A stretch of 64,000 nt of DNA from JACMLD01 sp963705285 (GCA_963705285.1 OY970066.1:124001-188000); one strand, 5' to 3'; positions 24,914-34,228 are shown, counted from the stretch's first letter. Notes: generated by a model from the sequence alone, not told the origin. Numbers and translations: made by a program.

Positions 24914-26026
24914 ATGACCAAGATCTACTCAACAATTGTATTGCTGCTATTGACCGTGTCGGCATTCTCTCAATCACGCAGGCTTATTAAGGCTACTACC
25001 AGCGGCAACTGGAATGCAGCTACAACCTGGACAACCACGGGCAGCCCAACCACGCCGTCTGCCAATGATAGTATCGTTATTGCCGCCGGCGTAAACGTAA
25101 CGCTCACCGGCTCTGCGTCGGTAACCAATTCAGTGCTGGACATATTTGGTACGCTCACAATTAACGAAGCCAATGGCGCTTCCCAAACAATTAATTTGAG
25201 CATGACAACCAATACAACCTTGCCCGTAGTAGTAATCAGGATAGCAGGCAGCGGAAGCATTGTTAAAGGAATTGACAGAAACGGCGATGGCGAAATAAAC
25301 GTGGTGGTAAATGGTAGTGCTGCCCAGACACAGCTTAAATATTCTACACAACCCCCGGCATCACAAACCGCACCCGCTGGTCAGGCAAATGGCCCGGTTA
25401 TCAACGGCCCCGCATTTGCGCAAAACGTTGGCCCTGCCGGCAATCCAAAATACTTTACTACCGGTTCTGCAGCAGCACTGCCCGTATCTATCGGGTTGTT
25501 TAAAGCAACTGCTGCCACATCTGGCGTTACGCTTAACTGGACAAGCCTGCAGGAAATTAACGCGCAAGCTTATGTAATTGAAAAAAGTACCAATGGTACA
25601 AACTGGCTGGAAATCGGTACTGTGCCTGCAACAGGTTACTCTGGTGTTGCCACCAATTATCAGTTCTCAGATACAAAAGCTACGGAAGTAAATTTCTATC
25701 GCATTAAAGTGATTGACAATGATGGCAAATATAAGTATACCAACACGCTCACTGTTAGGTCGCTAAACAAAGACATCAATGTATCTATTTTCCCCAACCC
25801 CGCTGTAAACAGTGTAAACATTTCAATAGGTCAGCAACTTATCAAGCAGGGTTTCACAGTACATGTGTTAAACCATAACGGTCAGTTGATAAGCCGCCGT
25901 CAAGTGGCAGAAGGCACGTCAGCCCTTTCATTTGATGTAAGCAATTTCAAAACCGGCACTTACACGTTCGATATACAATTTACCGGTGGAACCAGGGAGT
26001 CGCATAAACTGGTTATCGTTAAATAA
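24914..26026 (+). CDS. Secreted protein with T9SS type A sorting domain
   Basis: A 370-residue protein with a signal peptide (MTKIYSTIVLLLLTVSAFSQS). The N-terminal part (residues 25-110, ATTSGNWNAATTWTTTGSPTTPSANDSIVIAAGVNVTL) resembles the G8-like / parallel beta region of Bacteroidota surface proteins. A fibronectin-like segment (LPVSIGLFKATAATSGVTLNWTSLQEINAQAYVIEKSTNG) follows. The last 80 residues (VSIFPNPAVNSVNISIG...GTYTFDIQFTGG...LVIVK) form a type IX secretion C-terminal domain. It should be exported across the outer membrane; the function of the passenger part is unknown. Confidence 0.85.
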   Translation: MTKIYSTIVLLLLTVSAFSQSRRLIKATTSGNWNAATTWTTTGSPTTPSANDSIVIAAGVNVTLTGSASVTNSVLDIFGTLTINEANGASQTINLSMTTNTTLPVVVIRIAGSGSIVKGIDRNGDGEINVVVNGSAAQTQLKYSTQPPASQTAPAGQANGPVINGPAFAQNVGPAGNPKYFTTGSAAALPVSIGLFKATAATSGVTLNWTSLQEINAQAYVIEKSTNGTNWLEIGTVPATGYSGVATNYQFSDTKATEVNFYRIKVIDNDGKYKYTNTLTVRSLNKDINVSIFPNPAVNSVNISIGQQLIKQGFTVHVLNHNGQLISRRQVAEGTSALSFDVSNFKTGTYTFDIQFTGGTRESHKLVIVK

Positions 26027-26057
26027 TTTTCTTTAAACACTGCTAACTGCTATCAAT

Positions 26058-26085
26058 AAAAGCGGGTGAATATTTCACCCGCTTA
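26058..26085 (+). terminator. Terminator shared by convergent genes
   Basis: AAGCGGGTGAA pairs with TTTCACCCGCTT around a short loop, with a T-run after it. It lies between the T9SS gene and the convergent methylmalonyl-CoA epimerase gene, overlapping the latter's end. Confidence 0.75.
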
Positions 26086-26484
26086 TTTTTTTTCCATACA
26101 AAGCTCTATCAGTACTCCATTGGTTTCTTTGGGATGCAGGAAACATACCAGCTTATTATCCGCCCCCTCTTTTGGCTGTTTGCTCAGCAATACAAACCCT
26201 TCCTGCTGCAGTCTTTTCATTTCTGCATAGATATCTGCCACTTCAAATGCTATATGATGCATGCCCTCCCCTTTCCTGTTGATAAATTTGGCAATTACGC
26301 CGTCCGCATCCGTACTTTCCAGCAATTCAATCTTTGTATCCGCCTGCCTGAAAAAAGCGGTGTTTACATTTTCACTGTTTACCCGCTCTGTTTTATAACA
26401 TACGCTGTTGAGCAATTTCTCAAACAAAGGCACAGACACCGCCAGGTCTTTTACCGCTATACCAATGTGTTCAATTTTAATCAT
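26083..26484 (-). CDS. mce: Methylmalonyl-CoA epimerase
   Basis: A 133-residue protein of the vicinal-oxygen-chelate fold that interconverts (R)- and (S)-methylmalonyl-CoA. It begins MIKIEHIGIAVKDL, and that ATG (26484) is preferred over one 30 bp upstream. Metal ligands appear in IEHIGIAV (H6), GEGMHHIAFEV and GVLIELCME. A methylmalonyl-CoA mutase B12-binding domain gene is 6 kb away (32414), so the pathway to or from propionyl-CoA is present. Confidence 0.9.
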   Translation of the reverse strand: MIKIEHIGIAVKDLAVSVPLFEKLLNSVCYKTERVNSENVNTAFFRQADTKIELLESTDADGVIAKFINRKGEGMHHIAFEVADIYAEMKRLQQEGFVLLSKQPKEGADNKLVCFLHPKETNGVLIELCMEKK

Positions 26485-26583
26485 GATAAAAACTTTTACG
26501 CATAGATTACCCAATACCGTGCCCCTGGTGCGCCAACAAAGCTCTTAACCGGCAACAGGTTATAAAAATAGAACCAATTGAGG

Positions 26584-26608
26584 TAAATTTGTGTTTATAA
26601 ACAGGAGG
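26584..26608 (+). promoter_or_regulatory. -7 box and strong Shine-Dalgarno for cysteine desulfurase
   Basis: TAAATTTG (26584-26591) matches TAnnTTTG. It is followed by AGGAGG at 26603-26608, six bases before the ATG at 26615. A strong Shine-Dalgarno is rare in this phylum and decides the start against the in-frame GTG at 26591, which lies inside the -7 box. Confidence 0.6.
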
Positions 26609-26614
26609 AATTTT

Positions 26615-27775
26615 ATGCTGAACCTGCCGGTATATATGGACAACAATGCAACTACTGCCTGCGACCCGCGGGTGGCAGAAGCCATGATGCCCTATTTTAC
26701 CCGGTTTTATGGCAATTCCGCCAGCAGAAACCATGCGTTTGGATGGCAGGCCAAAGAAGCGGTGGATTATGCGCGTGAGCAGGTGGCCGCGCTGGTGGGC
26801 GCAGACCCCCAGGAAATTATTTTTACCAGTGGGGCCACCGAGGCCGATAATCTGGCCCTCAAAGGGGTTTTTGAGACCTATAAAAGCAAAGGCAATCATA
26901 TTATTACCGCAACTACCGAACACAAGGCCGTGTTGGATACCTGCAGACACCTTGAAAAGGCCGGTGCAGCAATAACCTATTTGCCCGTTTCAGCCAATGG
27001 ACACATTTCACTGGAGGAGCTGGAATCTGCCATCAGACCAACTACTATTTTGATAGCGCTGATGTACGCCAATAATGAAACAGGCGTTATACACCCGGTG
27101 AAAGAAATCAGCATCATTGCCAAAAAACATGGTGTTATTTTTTTTAGCGATGCTGTGCAGGCGGCAGGCAAAATAGCTGTGAATGTAATTGAAGACGGTA
27201 TTGATCTGATGGCTTTAACGGCGCATAAAATGTACGGGCCCAAAGGTGTTGGCGCTTTGTATGTACGGCGCAAAAACCCAAGGGTAAAACTGGCCGCCCA
27301 ATTGGATGGGGGCGGTCACGAACGTGGTGTAAGAAGCGGCACATTAAATGTACCGGGTATAGTGGGCTTTGGGCAGGCAGCAGCACTGGCCATGCAGGAA
27401 ATGCAAGCGGATGCAATACGTTTGCAAAAGGAAAGGGACAAGCTGGAACAAGCTTTGTTACAGCTCGAAGGGGTACAGGTAAATGGTGATACAGGCCGTC
27501 GTCTTCCGCATGTAAGCAATTTGTCTTTTGCTTATACAGAAAGCGAGGGTTTAATGATGGGTTTCAATAAAAACCTGGCGGTAAGTTCGGGCAGTGCCTG
27601 CACTTCTGCCACTATGGAACCGTCTTATGTTTTAAAAGCGATGGGGTTAACCGATGAACAGGCATTTGGCGCCTTGCGCTTTGCGCTGGGCCGGTTTACC
27701 ACAGCAGAAGAAATTGACTTTGTGATTAATGAGGTAACCGAAGGAGTGAAGAGGTATAGGGTATTGAGTATTTAG
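26615..27775 (+). CDS. Cysteine desulfurase (NifS/IscS type)
   Basis: This protein has 386 residues from the ATG at 26615. It is a PLP enzyme that takes sulfur from cysteine for Fe-S clusters and thio-cofactors. Hallmarks: YMDNNATTACDPRV at the N-terminus, FTSGATEADNLALKG, the PLP lysine in TAHKMYGPKGVGALYVR, and the catalytic cysteine near residue 329 in SSGSACTSATMEPSYVL. The short loop around the cysteine places it in the IscS/NifS group rather than SufS. An IscA-type scaffold gene follows after a heptamer array. The stop TAG is part of the first AGTATTT heptamer. Confidence 0.92.
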   Translation: MLNLPVYMDNNATTACDPRVAEAMMPYFTRFYGNSASRNHAFGWQAKEAVDYAREQVAALVGADPQEIIFTSGATEADNLALKGVFETYKSKGNHIITATTEHKAVLDTCRHLEKAGAAITYLPVSANGHISLEELESAIRPTTILIALMYANNETGVIHPVKEISIIAKKHGVIFFSDAVQAAGKIAVNVIEDGIDLMALTAHKMYGPKGVGALYVRRKNPRVKLAAQLDGGGHERGVRSGTLNVPGIVGFGQAAALAMQEMQADAIRLQKERDKLEQALLQLEGVQVNGDTGRRLPHVSNLSFAYTESEGLMMGFNKNLAVSSGSACTSATMEPSYVLKAMGLTDEQAFGALRFALGRFTTAEEIDFVINEVTEGVKRYRVLSI

Positions 27776-28012
27776 TATCTAGTATTTAGACAATAGACCC
27801 GCGGCAAATTTTTTAATCCGCGAAGTCTTGAAAACACCATCTAAATACTATGTTCTCTACCGCGATGTCCAAATACTAAATACTGTATACTATCATCTCT
27901 ATCCGCAAAGTCTAAATACTATTATCTAAATACTAAATACTCTACTCTCTATCCGCAAAGTCTAAATACTAAATACTATATACTAAATACTCTAAATACT
28001 AAATACTCTACA
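27766..28012 (+). repeat. Heptamer array, AGTATTT word, inverted halves
   Basis: The left part reads AGTATTT / AGTATCT, starting within the last codons of the cysteine desulfurase. The right part is the complement (TAAATAC), interspersed with CCGCAAAGTCTAAATAC modules that recall the core of the array at 2963-3438. The array ends directly before the ATG of the IscA-type gene. Confidence 0.85.
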
Positions 28013-28013
28013 C

Positions 28014-28343
28014 ATGATATACGTTAGCGATAAAGCAAAAGAAAGAGTACAACACCTGATGGCCGAAGGCGCCATGCCTGAAAACGATTATTTCCTGCGG
28101 GTTTCCGTAGTAGGCGGAGGATGCTCTGGACTAAGCTACAAAATGGATTTCGACAATACCACCAAACCGTCTGACCAGGTGTTTGAAGACAATGGCATTA
28201 AAGTGGTAACCGACCTGAAAAGTTTTTTATACCTGGTAAACACTACGTTGGAATTTTCTGACGGCTTGAATGGAAAAGGGTTTTTCTTCAACAACCCCAA
28301 TGCGAGCCGTAGTTGTGCCTGCGGCGAAAGTTTTGCGGTATAA
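28014..28343 (+). CDS. HesB/IscA family iron-sulfur assembly protein
   Basis: A 109-residue A-type scaffold/carrier that delivers Fe-S clusters. The three conserved cysteines are C37 (GGGCSGLSY) and C101/C103 (SRSCACGESF). The length is normal. It lies downstream of the cysteine desulfurase in the same direction, consistent with a shared role, though a 240-bp repeat array separates them. Confidence 0.93.
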   Translation: MIYVSDKAKERVQHLMAEGAMPENDYFLRVSVVGGGCSGLSYKMDFDNTTKPSDQVFEDNGIKVVTDLKSFLYLVNTTLEFSDGLNGKGFFFNNPNASRSCACGESFAV

Positions 28344-28361
28344 CACTACCAGGACTGAACT

Positions 28362-28395
28362 AAAAAGGGCTTCTGACATCTCAGGAGCCCTTTTT
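28362..28395 (+). terminator. Terminator after IscA-type gene
   Basis: AAAAAGGGCTTCTGA pairs with TCAGGAGCCCTTTTT (one mismatch) around a CATC loop. Confidence 0.85.
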
Positions 28396-28510
28396 CATTG
28401 GCCTACATCATTGTATTTAATAGTTGCCTTATTTGCTGCATTAGTGTCTTTTTCGCCCTATTCGCGTCTTATTCACGTTCTTATTCGCGCTATATAGCAC
28501 CCCAAAAAAG

Positions 28511-28536
28511 ATAATCCCGCCTGGTGGCGGGATTAT
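28511..28536. terminator. Second hairpin in the same gap
   Basis: An 11-bp stem pairs ATAATCCCGCC (28511-28521) with GGCGGGATTAT (28526-28536) around a TGGT loop. It lacks a strong T-run, so it may be a terminator or a palindromic element. Confidence 0.55.
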
Positions 28537-28863
28537 ACATTCGCAGTTGGTATTGGTTATTTCATTCGGCCTTCACCATAATATATTCAATTAGGGTCTA
28601 CTTAATGAGGCACGAATGTAAAGGAAAAGGCAGTAGAGAAAAAAGTTATTTTAATATCCTTTTAATGTGACAGATCTGCAAAATGATTTGCTGCACGAAA
28701 CCTAAAAAATTTTTAAAAAAAATTTTAGCTGCCTGGTGTCAAATAGCCTTCCCTATCGTAAAACGCTGATGTTATATTTTGATTATCACCCCATTATAAC
28801 CCATCACTTAACTTTGATCAAGTATTTCTAGTTTCGAAAAAAAATTGGTCGCCACCAAATAAT
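28537..28863. other. AT-rich intergenic region before gltX
   Basis: No gene is seen. It includes an A/T-only tract near 28706-28730. The gltX promoter should lie at its right end. Confidence 0.45.
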
Positions 28864-28871
28864 TATCTTTA
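28864..28871 (+). promoter_or_regulatory. Candidate -7 box for gltX (TATCTTTA)
   Basis: Seven of eight bases fit TAnnTTTG. It ends five bases before the ATG, which implies a leaderless message. The same TTATCTTTACCG string occurs before fumC at 50391-50402. Confidence 0.35.
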
Positions 28872-28876
28872 CCGCC

Positions 28877-30394
28877 ATGTCAGAAAATATAAGAGTTCGG
28901 TTTGCTCCCAGTCCTACCGGCGGCCTTCATTTGGGTGGTGTAAGAACAGTTTTATACAATTATCTGTTTGCCCGTAGCCTCGGTGGCCAGTTTATTTTGC
29001 GTATAGAAGATACCGACCAAAGCCGCTTTGTACCCGGCGCTGAACAGTACATTATGGATTGCCTGAACTGGTGCGGACTGGTACCGGATGAAAGCCCGTT
29101 TCATGGTGGCCCATACGGCCCATACCGGCAAAGCGAAAGAAAAGCAGCCTATAAGCAATACGCCATTCAACTGGTAAATGACGGGCATGCCTATTATGCG
29201 TTTGATACACCCGCCGAACTGGAGCTTAAACGGGCAGCAGTTCCCAATTATCAATACAATTACGCCGTTAGAAACACGATGCGTAATTCGCTTACGCTTT
29301 CTGCAGAAGAAGTAAGCACCCTGCTGGCGGCTGGAACGCCGCATGTGATTCGAATAAAAATGCCCGACAATGAAGAAGTAGCATTTACGGATATGATCCG
29401 CGGACATGTAACTTTCAATGCATCTCAGTCAGACGACAAAGTATTGCTGAAAGCAGATGAAATGCCTACCTATCACCTGGCCGTGGTGGTAGACGATTAC
29501 CTCATGAAAATTACACATGCTTTCCGCGGAGAAGAATGGCTGCCCAGCGCACCGGTACACATTCTTCTATGGAAGTATTTATTTGGTATCGATAAGATGC
29601 CGCAATGGGCGCACCTCCCTTTGATCTTAAAACCCGATGGCAATGGTAAACTTAGTAAGCGTGATGGCGACAGGCTGGGCTTTCCGGTATTTGCCATGAA
29701 CTGGACCGACCCCAAAACAAACGAACTAACCAAGGGCTTCCGCGAACTGGGCTTTCTGCCCGAAGCATTTGTGAATATGCTGGCCATGCTGGGATGGAAC
29801 GATGGAACGGAACAGGAAATATTTACATTGGATGAACTGGTAGCCAAGTTTTCGATGGAGCGCGTGCATAAAAACGGCGCCAAGTTCGATTATGAAAAAG
29901 CCAAGTGGTATAATCATGAATGGATAAAACGAACAACCGCCTTAAGCCTGAAACCTGCGGCCGCCAGTATATTACAACAAGCAGGCATTAACGTAAAAGA
30001 TGATAGTTACCTTGAAAAAGTGATCGATCTGGTAAAAGATCGCTGTACATTTTTGTCTGATTTTCCACAGCAGTCTTCCTTTCTTTTTGCAGCCCCGGAG
30101 AAATTTGACCTGGAGGCCGTAAAACCAAAATGGAATGATCAGAAGCAATTGTTTTTTGCCGAAGCAGTGCGCCAATTTCAGCTGACAGAAAAATGGAATG
30201 CCACAGACCTGGAAAAAGATTTTAAAGAACTGGCCGCTGCCAACCAGGTAAAACCAGGAGATGTTTTAATGCCGCTGAGGGTAATGCTTGTAGGCGGTAA
30301 ATTTGGCCCTGCTGTATTTGATATTGCCGCGTTAATTGGTAAACAGGAAACCATTCACCGCATTGAAAAATTTGCTGCGCTTATAAAAGCATAA
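28877..30394 (+). CDS. gltX: Glutamyl-tRNA synthetase
   Basis: A 505-residue class I aminoacyl-tRNA synthetase that charges tRNA-Glu. The HIGH-type motif is FAPSPTGGLHLGGVRT (residues 9-24) and the KMSKS-type motif is KLSKRDG (about 258-264). EDTDQSRFVPGAEQY and ADEMPTYHLAVVVDDYLMKITH complete the active site. The C-terminal helical anticodon-binding region is present and the length is normal. Confidence 0.96.
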   Translation: MSENIRVRFAPSPTGGLHLGGVRTVLYNYLFARSLGGQFILRIEDTDQSRFVPGAEQYIMDCLNWCGLVPDESPFHGGPYGPYRQSERKAAYKQYAIQLVNDGHAYYAFDTPAELELKRAAVPNYQYNYAVRNTMRNSLTLSAEEVSTLLAAGTPHVIRIKMPDNEEVAFTDMIRGHVTFNASQSDDKVLLKADEMPTYHLAVVVDDYLMKITHAFRGEEWLPSAPVHILLWKYLFGIDKMPQWAHLPLILKPDGNGKLSKRDGDRLGFPVFAMNWTDPKTNELTKGFRELGFLPEAFVNMLAMLGWNDGTEQEIFTLDELVAKFSMERVHKNGAKFDYEKAKWYNHEWIKRTTALSLKPAAASILQQAGINVKDDSYLEKVIDLVKDRCTFLSDFPQQSSFLFAAPEKFDLEAVKPKWNDQKQLFFAEAVRQFQLTEKWNATDLEKDFKELAAANQVKPGDVLMPLRVMLVGGKFGPAVFDIAALIGKQETIHRIEKFAALIKA

Positions 30395-30537
30395 TGTAAT
30401 TGGCATGGCACCGGTTACAACGCAAATTGCATTACAATAATTTAATTCATTACAGTGGCTTTTTGTACGCTACATACAATCGCACTTAAAATAGATTATT
30501 CCAAAAGGGTTGTATCTTCCTTTAAATAATATTTTTT

Positions 30538-32079
30538 ATGAGGCGGCTCAACTGGCTTTTGTACGCGCTGGCATTGGTAAAATTGGTACTGCCATTTTTT
30601 TTGCAAGACAGTATTTATGAACCGCACCGCGATGAGTTGCTTTACCTGGCCGAAGGTCGCCACATGGCCTGGGGTTTTATGGAAGTTCCCCCATTGCTGT
30701 CTGTATTTGCATGGCTGGTTCATATTTGCGGGGGAAGCATGTTCTGGATAAAATTTTGGCCATCATTAATTGGTGCACTTACATTTATCATCACCGGCAA
30801 AACCATTCTTTCGCTTGGCGGAAAATCATTTGCGCTGTTACTGGGTTTTTTACCATTTGTAACGGGGGTTTACCTGCGCGTCCACTTTTTGTTTCAACCC
30901 AACTTCCTGGAAATATTTTTCTGGACCATGATTGCGTGGAGTATGGTTCGCTTTATTCAAACAAAGCAACCTGCATGGTTGTACATTTTTGGAATCAGCA
31001 TCGGTCTTGGTATGCTGAGCAAATACTCAGTGATCTTTTTTCTGGCCAGTATACTTGCGGGCCTTTTATTGACACGGCAAAGAAAAATATTTTTGAATAA
31101 ACATTTTTACCTGGCGGCATTACTTGCGTTTACCATTTTTCTGCCCAACCTTATATGGCAATACACGCACCATTTTCCGGTGGTGTTTCACATGAATAAA
31201 CTAAAAGAAACACAGTTGCAATACGTTAGTCCTATTGGTTTTTTAGCAGACCAGTTGCTGATGAACCTGCCTTGTGTATTTACCTGGATAGCCGGCTTGT
31301 GCTGGGTAATTTTTTCGCGCAAAGCCGCTGAGTACCGTTTTATTGGCTTTGCATACATAACGGTAATTATATTATTCTTACTGGGTCATGGAAAAAATTA
31401 TTATGCCCTGGGTGCGTACCCCATACTTTTTGCATTTGGCGCTTATTGCATTGAGCAACTGACTGCATTGCGTTTTGTTGCTGTGCGGTATGCTTTGGTA
31501 GTGGTGGCCATAGTGGCTGGTTATTTTTTTATACCACTGGCTTTACCCATTTTTGAACCGGCGCGGCTGGCAGCGCTTTATGAAAAGAGGCATATGGATA
31601 AATCCGGGCTGTTAAAATGGGAGGATTTGCAAAACCATCCGCTGCCACAAGATTTTTCTGATATGCTGGGTTGGGAAGAGATGACAAAAAAAATGGCTGC
31701 TGCGTATCAAACACTCAGCGCTGAAGAAAAAAAACAAGCATTGCTATTTTGCGATAATTACGGACAAGCAGGTGCCGTTAATTATTTCGGCCCCAAATAC
31801 GGGTTGCCTTCGGCGTACAGCGCCAATGCAAGCTTTCTTTATTGGATGCCTCAGAAGGTAGAATACGACAATATAGTGCTGCTGACAGACGACGAACATG
31901 AAATGGAACATCCGTTTATCAAAAATTTTAAATCGGCTGTTTTGTTTGATAGTGTTACCAGCTATTACGCAAGAGAAAGGGGGAACCTCATCCTTATTCT
32001 GAAAGGGCCCGATGCATCTTTCAAAAAATTCTTTAACGAGAAACTGGAGAAAGAAAGGGCAATGGTTAACAGTAAATAA
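30538..32079 (+). CDS. Glycosyltransferase family 39-like membrane protein
   Basis: A 513-residue polytopic protein with about ten to twelve membrane segments in the first 340 residues and a soluble C-terminal region. The first periplasmic loop carries the acidic pair of the PMT/ArnT superfamily (IYEPHRDELLYLAEG, D32-E33). It probably transfers a sugar from a polyprenyl-phosphate donor to a lipid or protein at the outer face of the inner membrane. Donor and acceptor are unknown. It stands alone after gltX. Confidence 0.8.
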   Translation: MRRLNWLLYALALVKLVLPFFLQDSIYEPHRDELLYLAEGRHMAWGFMEVPPLLSVFAWLVHICGGSMFWIKFWPSLIGALTFIITGKTILSLGGKSFALLLGFLPFVTGVYLRVHFLFQPNFLEIFFWTMIAWSMVRFIQTKQPAWLYIFGISIGLGMLSKYSVIFFLASILAGLLLTRQRKIFLNKHFYLAALLAFTIFLPNLIWQYTHHFPVVFHMNKLKETQLQYVSPIGFLADQLLMNLPCVFTWIAGLCWVIFSRKAAEYRFIGFAYITVIILFLLGHGKNYYALGAYPILFAFGAYCIEQLTALRFVAVRYALVVVAIVAGYFFIPLALPIFEPARLAALYEKRHMDKSGLLKWEDLQNHPLPQDFSDMLGWEEMTKKMAAAYQTLSAEEKKQALLFCDNYGQAGAVNYFGPKYGLPSAYSANASFLYWMPQKVEYDNIVLLTDDEHEMEHPFIKNFKSAVLFDSVTSYYARERGNLILILKGPDASFKKFFNEKLEKERAMVNSK

Positions 32080-32121
32080 TAGTTTGCAGTTGATAGTTTT
32101 GAGTTTATAGTTCTTTTGCTA
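32080..32121 (+). repeat. Heptamer array, AGTTTAT word
   Basis: Degenerate heptamers (TAGTTTG, CAGTTGA, TAGTTTT, GAGTTTA, TAGTTCT) start at the stop of the GT39-like gene. The 20 bases at 32102-32121 are identical to 51861-51880 behind fumC. Confidence 0.75.
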
Positions 32122-32305
32122 CGCTGTATTCGGTTGATAAAAAATGACACGGTGTAATCATTACTTGCCATCTTACAAAGCGAACTTCCTTTTGGTTTGC
32201 AGAAAGGCCAGGGCTAGATCATTCATTCATTTCTACTTTTTGCTACGGCGTCTCAGGCCAATAAAAACAACATGCTATAATTTTCACTTCCCATCTTTTG
32301 AAGCG

Positions 32306-32339
32306 CTCCCCTCTCCTTTGGAGAGGGGCCGGGGGTGAG
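32306..32339. repeat. REP-like palindrome
   Basis: CCCCTCTCC-TTT-GGAGAGGGG is followed by CCGGGGGTGAG. Palindromes of this form are scattered in intergenic regions of many bacterial genomes. Confidence 0.7.
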
Positions 32340-32385
32340 TTCATTATATCAATGAACTCTTTCCGGAAAGTTGTTATTCATTCTG

Positions 32386-32393
32386 TATTTTTG
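32386..32393 (+). promoter_or_regulatory. Candidate -7 box (TATTTTTG) for B12-binding protein gene
   Basis: It matches TAnnTTTG exactly and ends 20 bases before the ATG. The -33 element is weak. Confidence 0.45.
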
Positions 32394-32413
32394 ATTCCAG
32401 TAAAAAATATTGC

Positions 32414-32848
32414 ATGACAGATGCTGCTTCGCCTGTATTGAAGTCTCGTCCCATCAGGGTATTAGTAGCCAAAGTAGGGCTGGATGGCCACGACCGCGGC
32501 GCAAAAATAATCGCAGCTGCGCTGCGCGATGCAGGCATGGAAGTAATTTATACAGGCTTACGCCAAACGCCTGAAATGGTGGTAAACGCTGCCCTGCAGG
32601 AAGATGTAGACGCCATTGGCATCAGCATACTCAGTGGTGCGCACAATACCGTTTTTCCTAAAATCATTCAGTTAATGAAAGAAAAAGGAATGGATGATGT
32701 ATTGCTTACCGGCGGGGGCATCATACCTGAAGATGACATGCATGCGTTGAACAAAGCCGGTGTGGGCAGGCTGTTCGCCCCCGGCACACCTACCGCGGCC
32801 ATAGCAGCTTATATTAAAGATTGGGTAAAAGAAAACAGGAGCTTTTAA
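32414..32848 (+). CDS. Stand-alone B12-binding domain of methylmalonyl-CoA mutase type
   Basis: A 144-residue cobalamin-binding Rossmann domain, the equivalent of the C-terminal domain of methylmalonyl-CoA mutase. The DxHxxG cobalamin ligand motif is GLDGHDRG (D24, H26, G29), followed by SILSGAHNT and LLTGGGIIPEDD. In several bacteria the mutase is split and a separate small subunit carries this domain. The catalytic large subunit is not in the window. It works with the epimerase at 26083 in methylmalonyl-CoA metabolism, or belongs to a related acyl-CoA mutase. Confidence 0.88.
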   Translation: MTDAASPVLKSRPIRVLVAKVGLDGHDRGAKIIAAALRDAGMEVIYTGLRQTPEMVVNAALQEDVDAIGISILSGAHNTVFPKIIQLMKEKGMDDVLLTGGGIIPEDDMHALNKAGVGRLFAPGTPTAAIAAYIKDWVKENRSF

Positions 32849-32882
32849 TGCTCCTGTAAAAATTATTTGCGCAAATGCCCGG

Positions 32883-33842
32883 CTATTCCTGGCTTTCTTT
32901 TGGCTTTATTACATCGCCCGTTTTCATTCCCTTACCAGTGGTAATTTTTGCAGTGGATGCTTTGCCACCATCTCCAAATTCACCGGTTATTACCAACGCG
33001 CCAATTTCTTTTAACTGGCTGCCCAAAGAAAGACCGGTATCGGGGTCTTTCAATTCTTCGCCTTTAGAATAAACAATAAACGACATTCCTTTTCTAACAC
33101 CGCTGCCGCTACCCGGCTTAATAATTGCGGTTCCATCTGTATTTACTTTAATGATAGAACCCTGCCACATCACTTTTTTGGAAGCCGCTTTTATAAGATC
33201 CACACAATGCACTACTGCTTTGCGCACTGCACTATCCATTAATGAATTGTCTGCCACCGCTCCCTGGCCGCCAATACCCATTACAGTTACGCCGCTGCTT
33301 TTTGACTCGGCTGTACCGGAAGCTGTTTCGGCCATTACAATTTCGCCGGTGGAAGCATCTATCACTCTTAGATCAAGTGCTACGCGTGAGGTGTTTTTTG
33401 AATTGTTCTTTGAGAATATACCTCTTGCCCGGTGCTCATCATTCTGAAGTTTATTGCCCCATTCAGTAATGCTGCCCGTAATCAACAATTGCACACCCAA
33501 TAACTGGTTGAGTTTAGCGGCCGATTCCTTGGTAGTTGCGCCGCTGGCGCCCAGATCCTGTTCTTTAAAAACAGCATCCAGTTGCTGCCGCTCCACAACA
33601 ATAAACGCATTGCTTTTTACCAGCTCGGTAGACAGCATGGTGGCCAAGGTGCGCGTATAATTAGATGTGGTTACTGTTGACTGCGACGCGCTTCTAGTTC
33701 TAACCGCAGCCGCTTTTGTTTGACCTTCTGTACCATCTACAAAATCTGCAATGGCAAGCCGTTTTTTAAGAATCAAGTCATTCTCCTGTGAAACGGAGGT
33801 TAAAGAAATGAACAGCAGGGTGAATGAAACCAACTTTTTCAT
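32883..33842 (-). CDS. CsgG/HfaB family protein
   Basis: A 319-residue protein with a signal peptide (MKKLVSFTLLFISLTSVSQ) but no lipobox cysteine, unlike true CsgG. Residues 28-200 form the CsgG-like domain (KKRLAIADFVDG..., TELVKSNAFIVVERQQLDAVFKEQDLG, GVQLLITGSITEWG, LDLRVIDASTGEIVMAETASG). The C-terminal third resembles a small beta domain (WQGSIIKVNTDGTAIIKPGSGSGVRKGMSF). CsgG pores export curli, but without curli genes nearby this is more likely a periplasmic member of unknown role. Confidence 0.8.
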   Translation of the reverse strand: MKKLVSFTLLFISLTSVSQENDLILKKRLAIADFVDGTEGQTKAAAVRTRSASQSTVTTSNYTRTLATMLSTELVKSNAFIVVERQQLDAVFKEQDLGASGATTKESAAKLNQLLGVQLLITGSITEWGNKLQNDEHRARGIFSKNNSKNTSRVALDLRVIDASTGEIVMAETASGTAESKSSGVTVMGIGGQGAVADNSLMDSAVRKAVVHCVDLIKAASKKVMWQGSIIKVNTDGTAIIKPGSGSGVRKGMSFIVYSKGEELKDPDTGLSLGSQLKEIGALVITGEFGDGGKASTAKITTGKGMKTGDVIKPKESQE

Positions 33843-34228
33843 GTAAGTAGATTTAAATGAGGGGTTATAAATGAATCAATGCAATTCAAGTTGTAGCAGG
33901 GGGTAGCACAAAATCTTGTCTGGCTGTTTTTGTAAGGATAAAAAGAAGATAAAAGCAGGAGCTACCAATGATTGCTGGTTACACTTTCCGGGAGAATTGA
34001 GCCTGTTTCAAATATATGGTAAAATACAGGATATTGCAAAAATTCTACCCAACCTGAAGACAGGCTTGCCTGTTATTATGTTTTCACGATAGCTAAAACA
34101 CGATAACCAAAAATAAATATTGCATTTGTACGATATGATTTCTGAAAGAAATTAAATTGCGCTTCACACGCCAAAGAGATCGCTAGCATATAGCACGTCT
34201 TGAAATAATCAGGAATAAACAATAAATT
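33843..34228. other. Intergenic, no gene found
   Basis: Divergent spacer between the CsgG-like and enoyl-CoA hydratase genes. It holds only a short 6-bp inverted repeat near 34060-34073. No clear promoter match was found. Confidence 0.45.
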
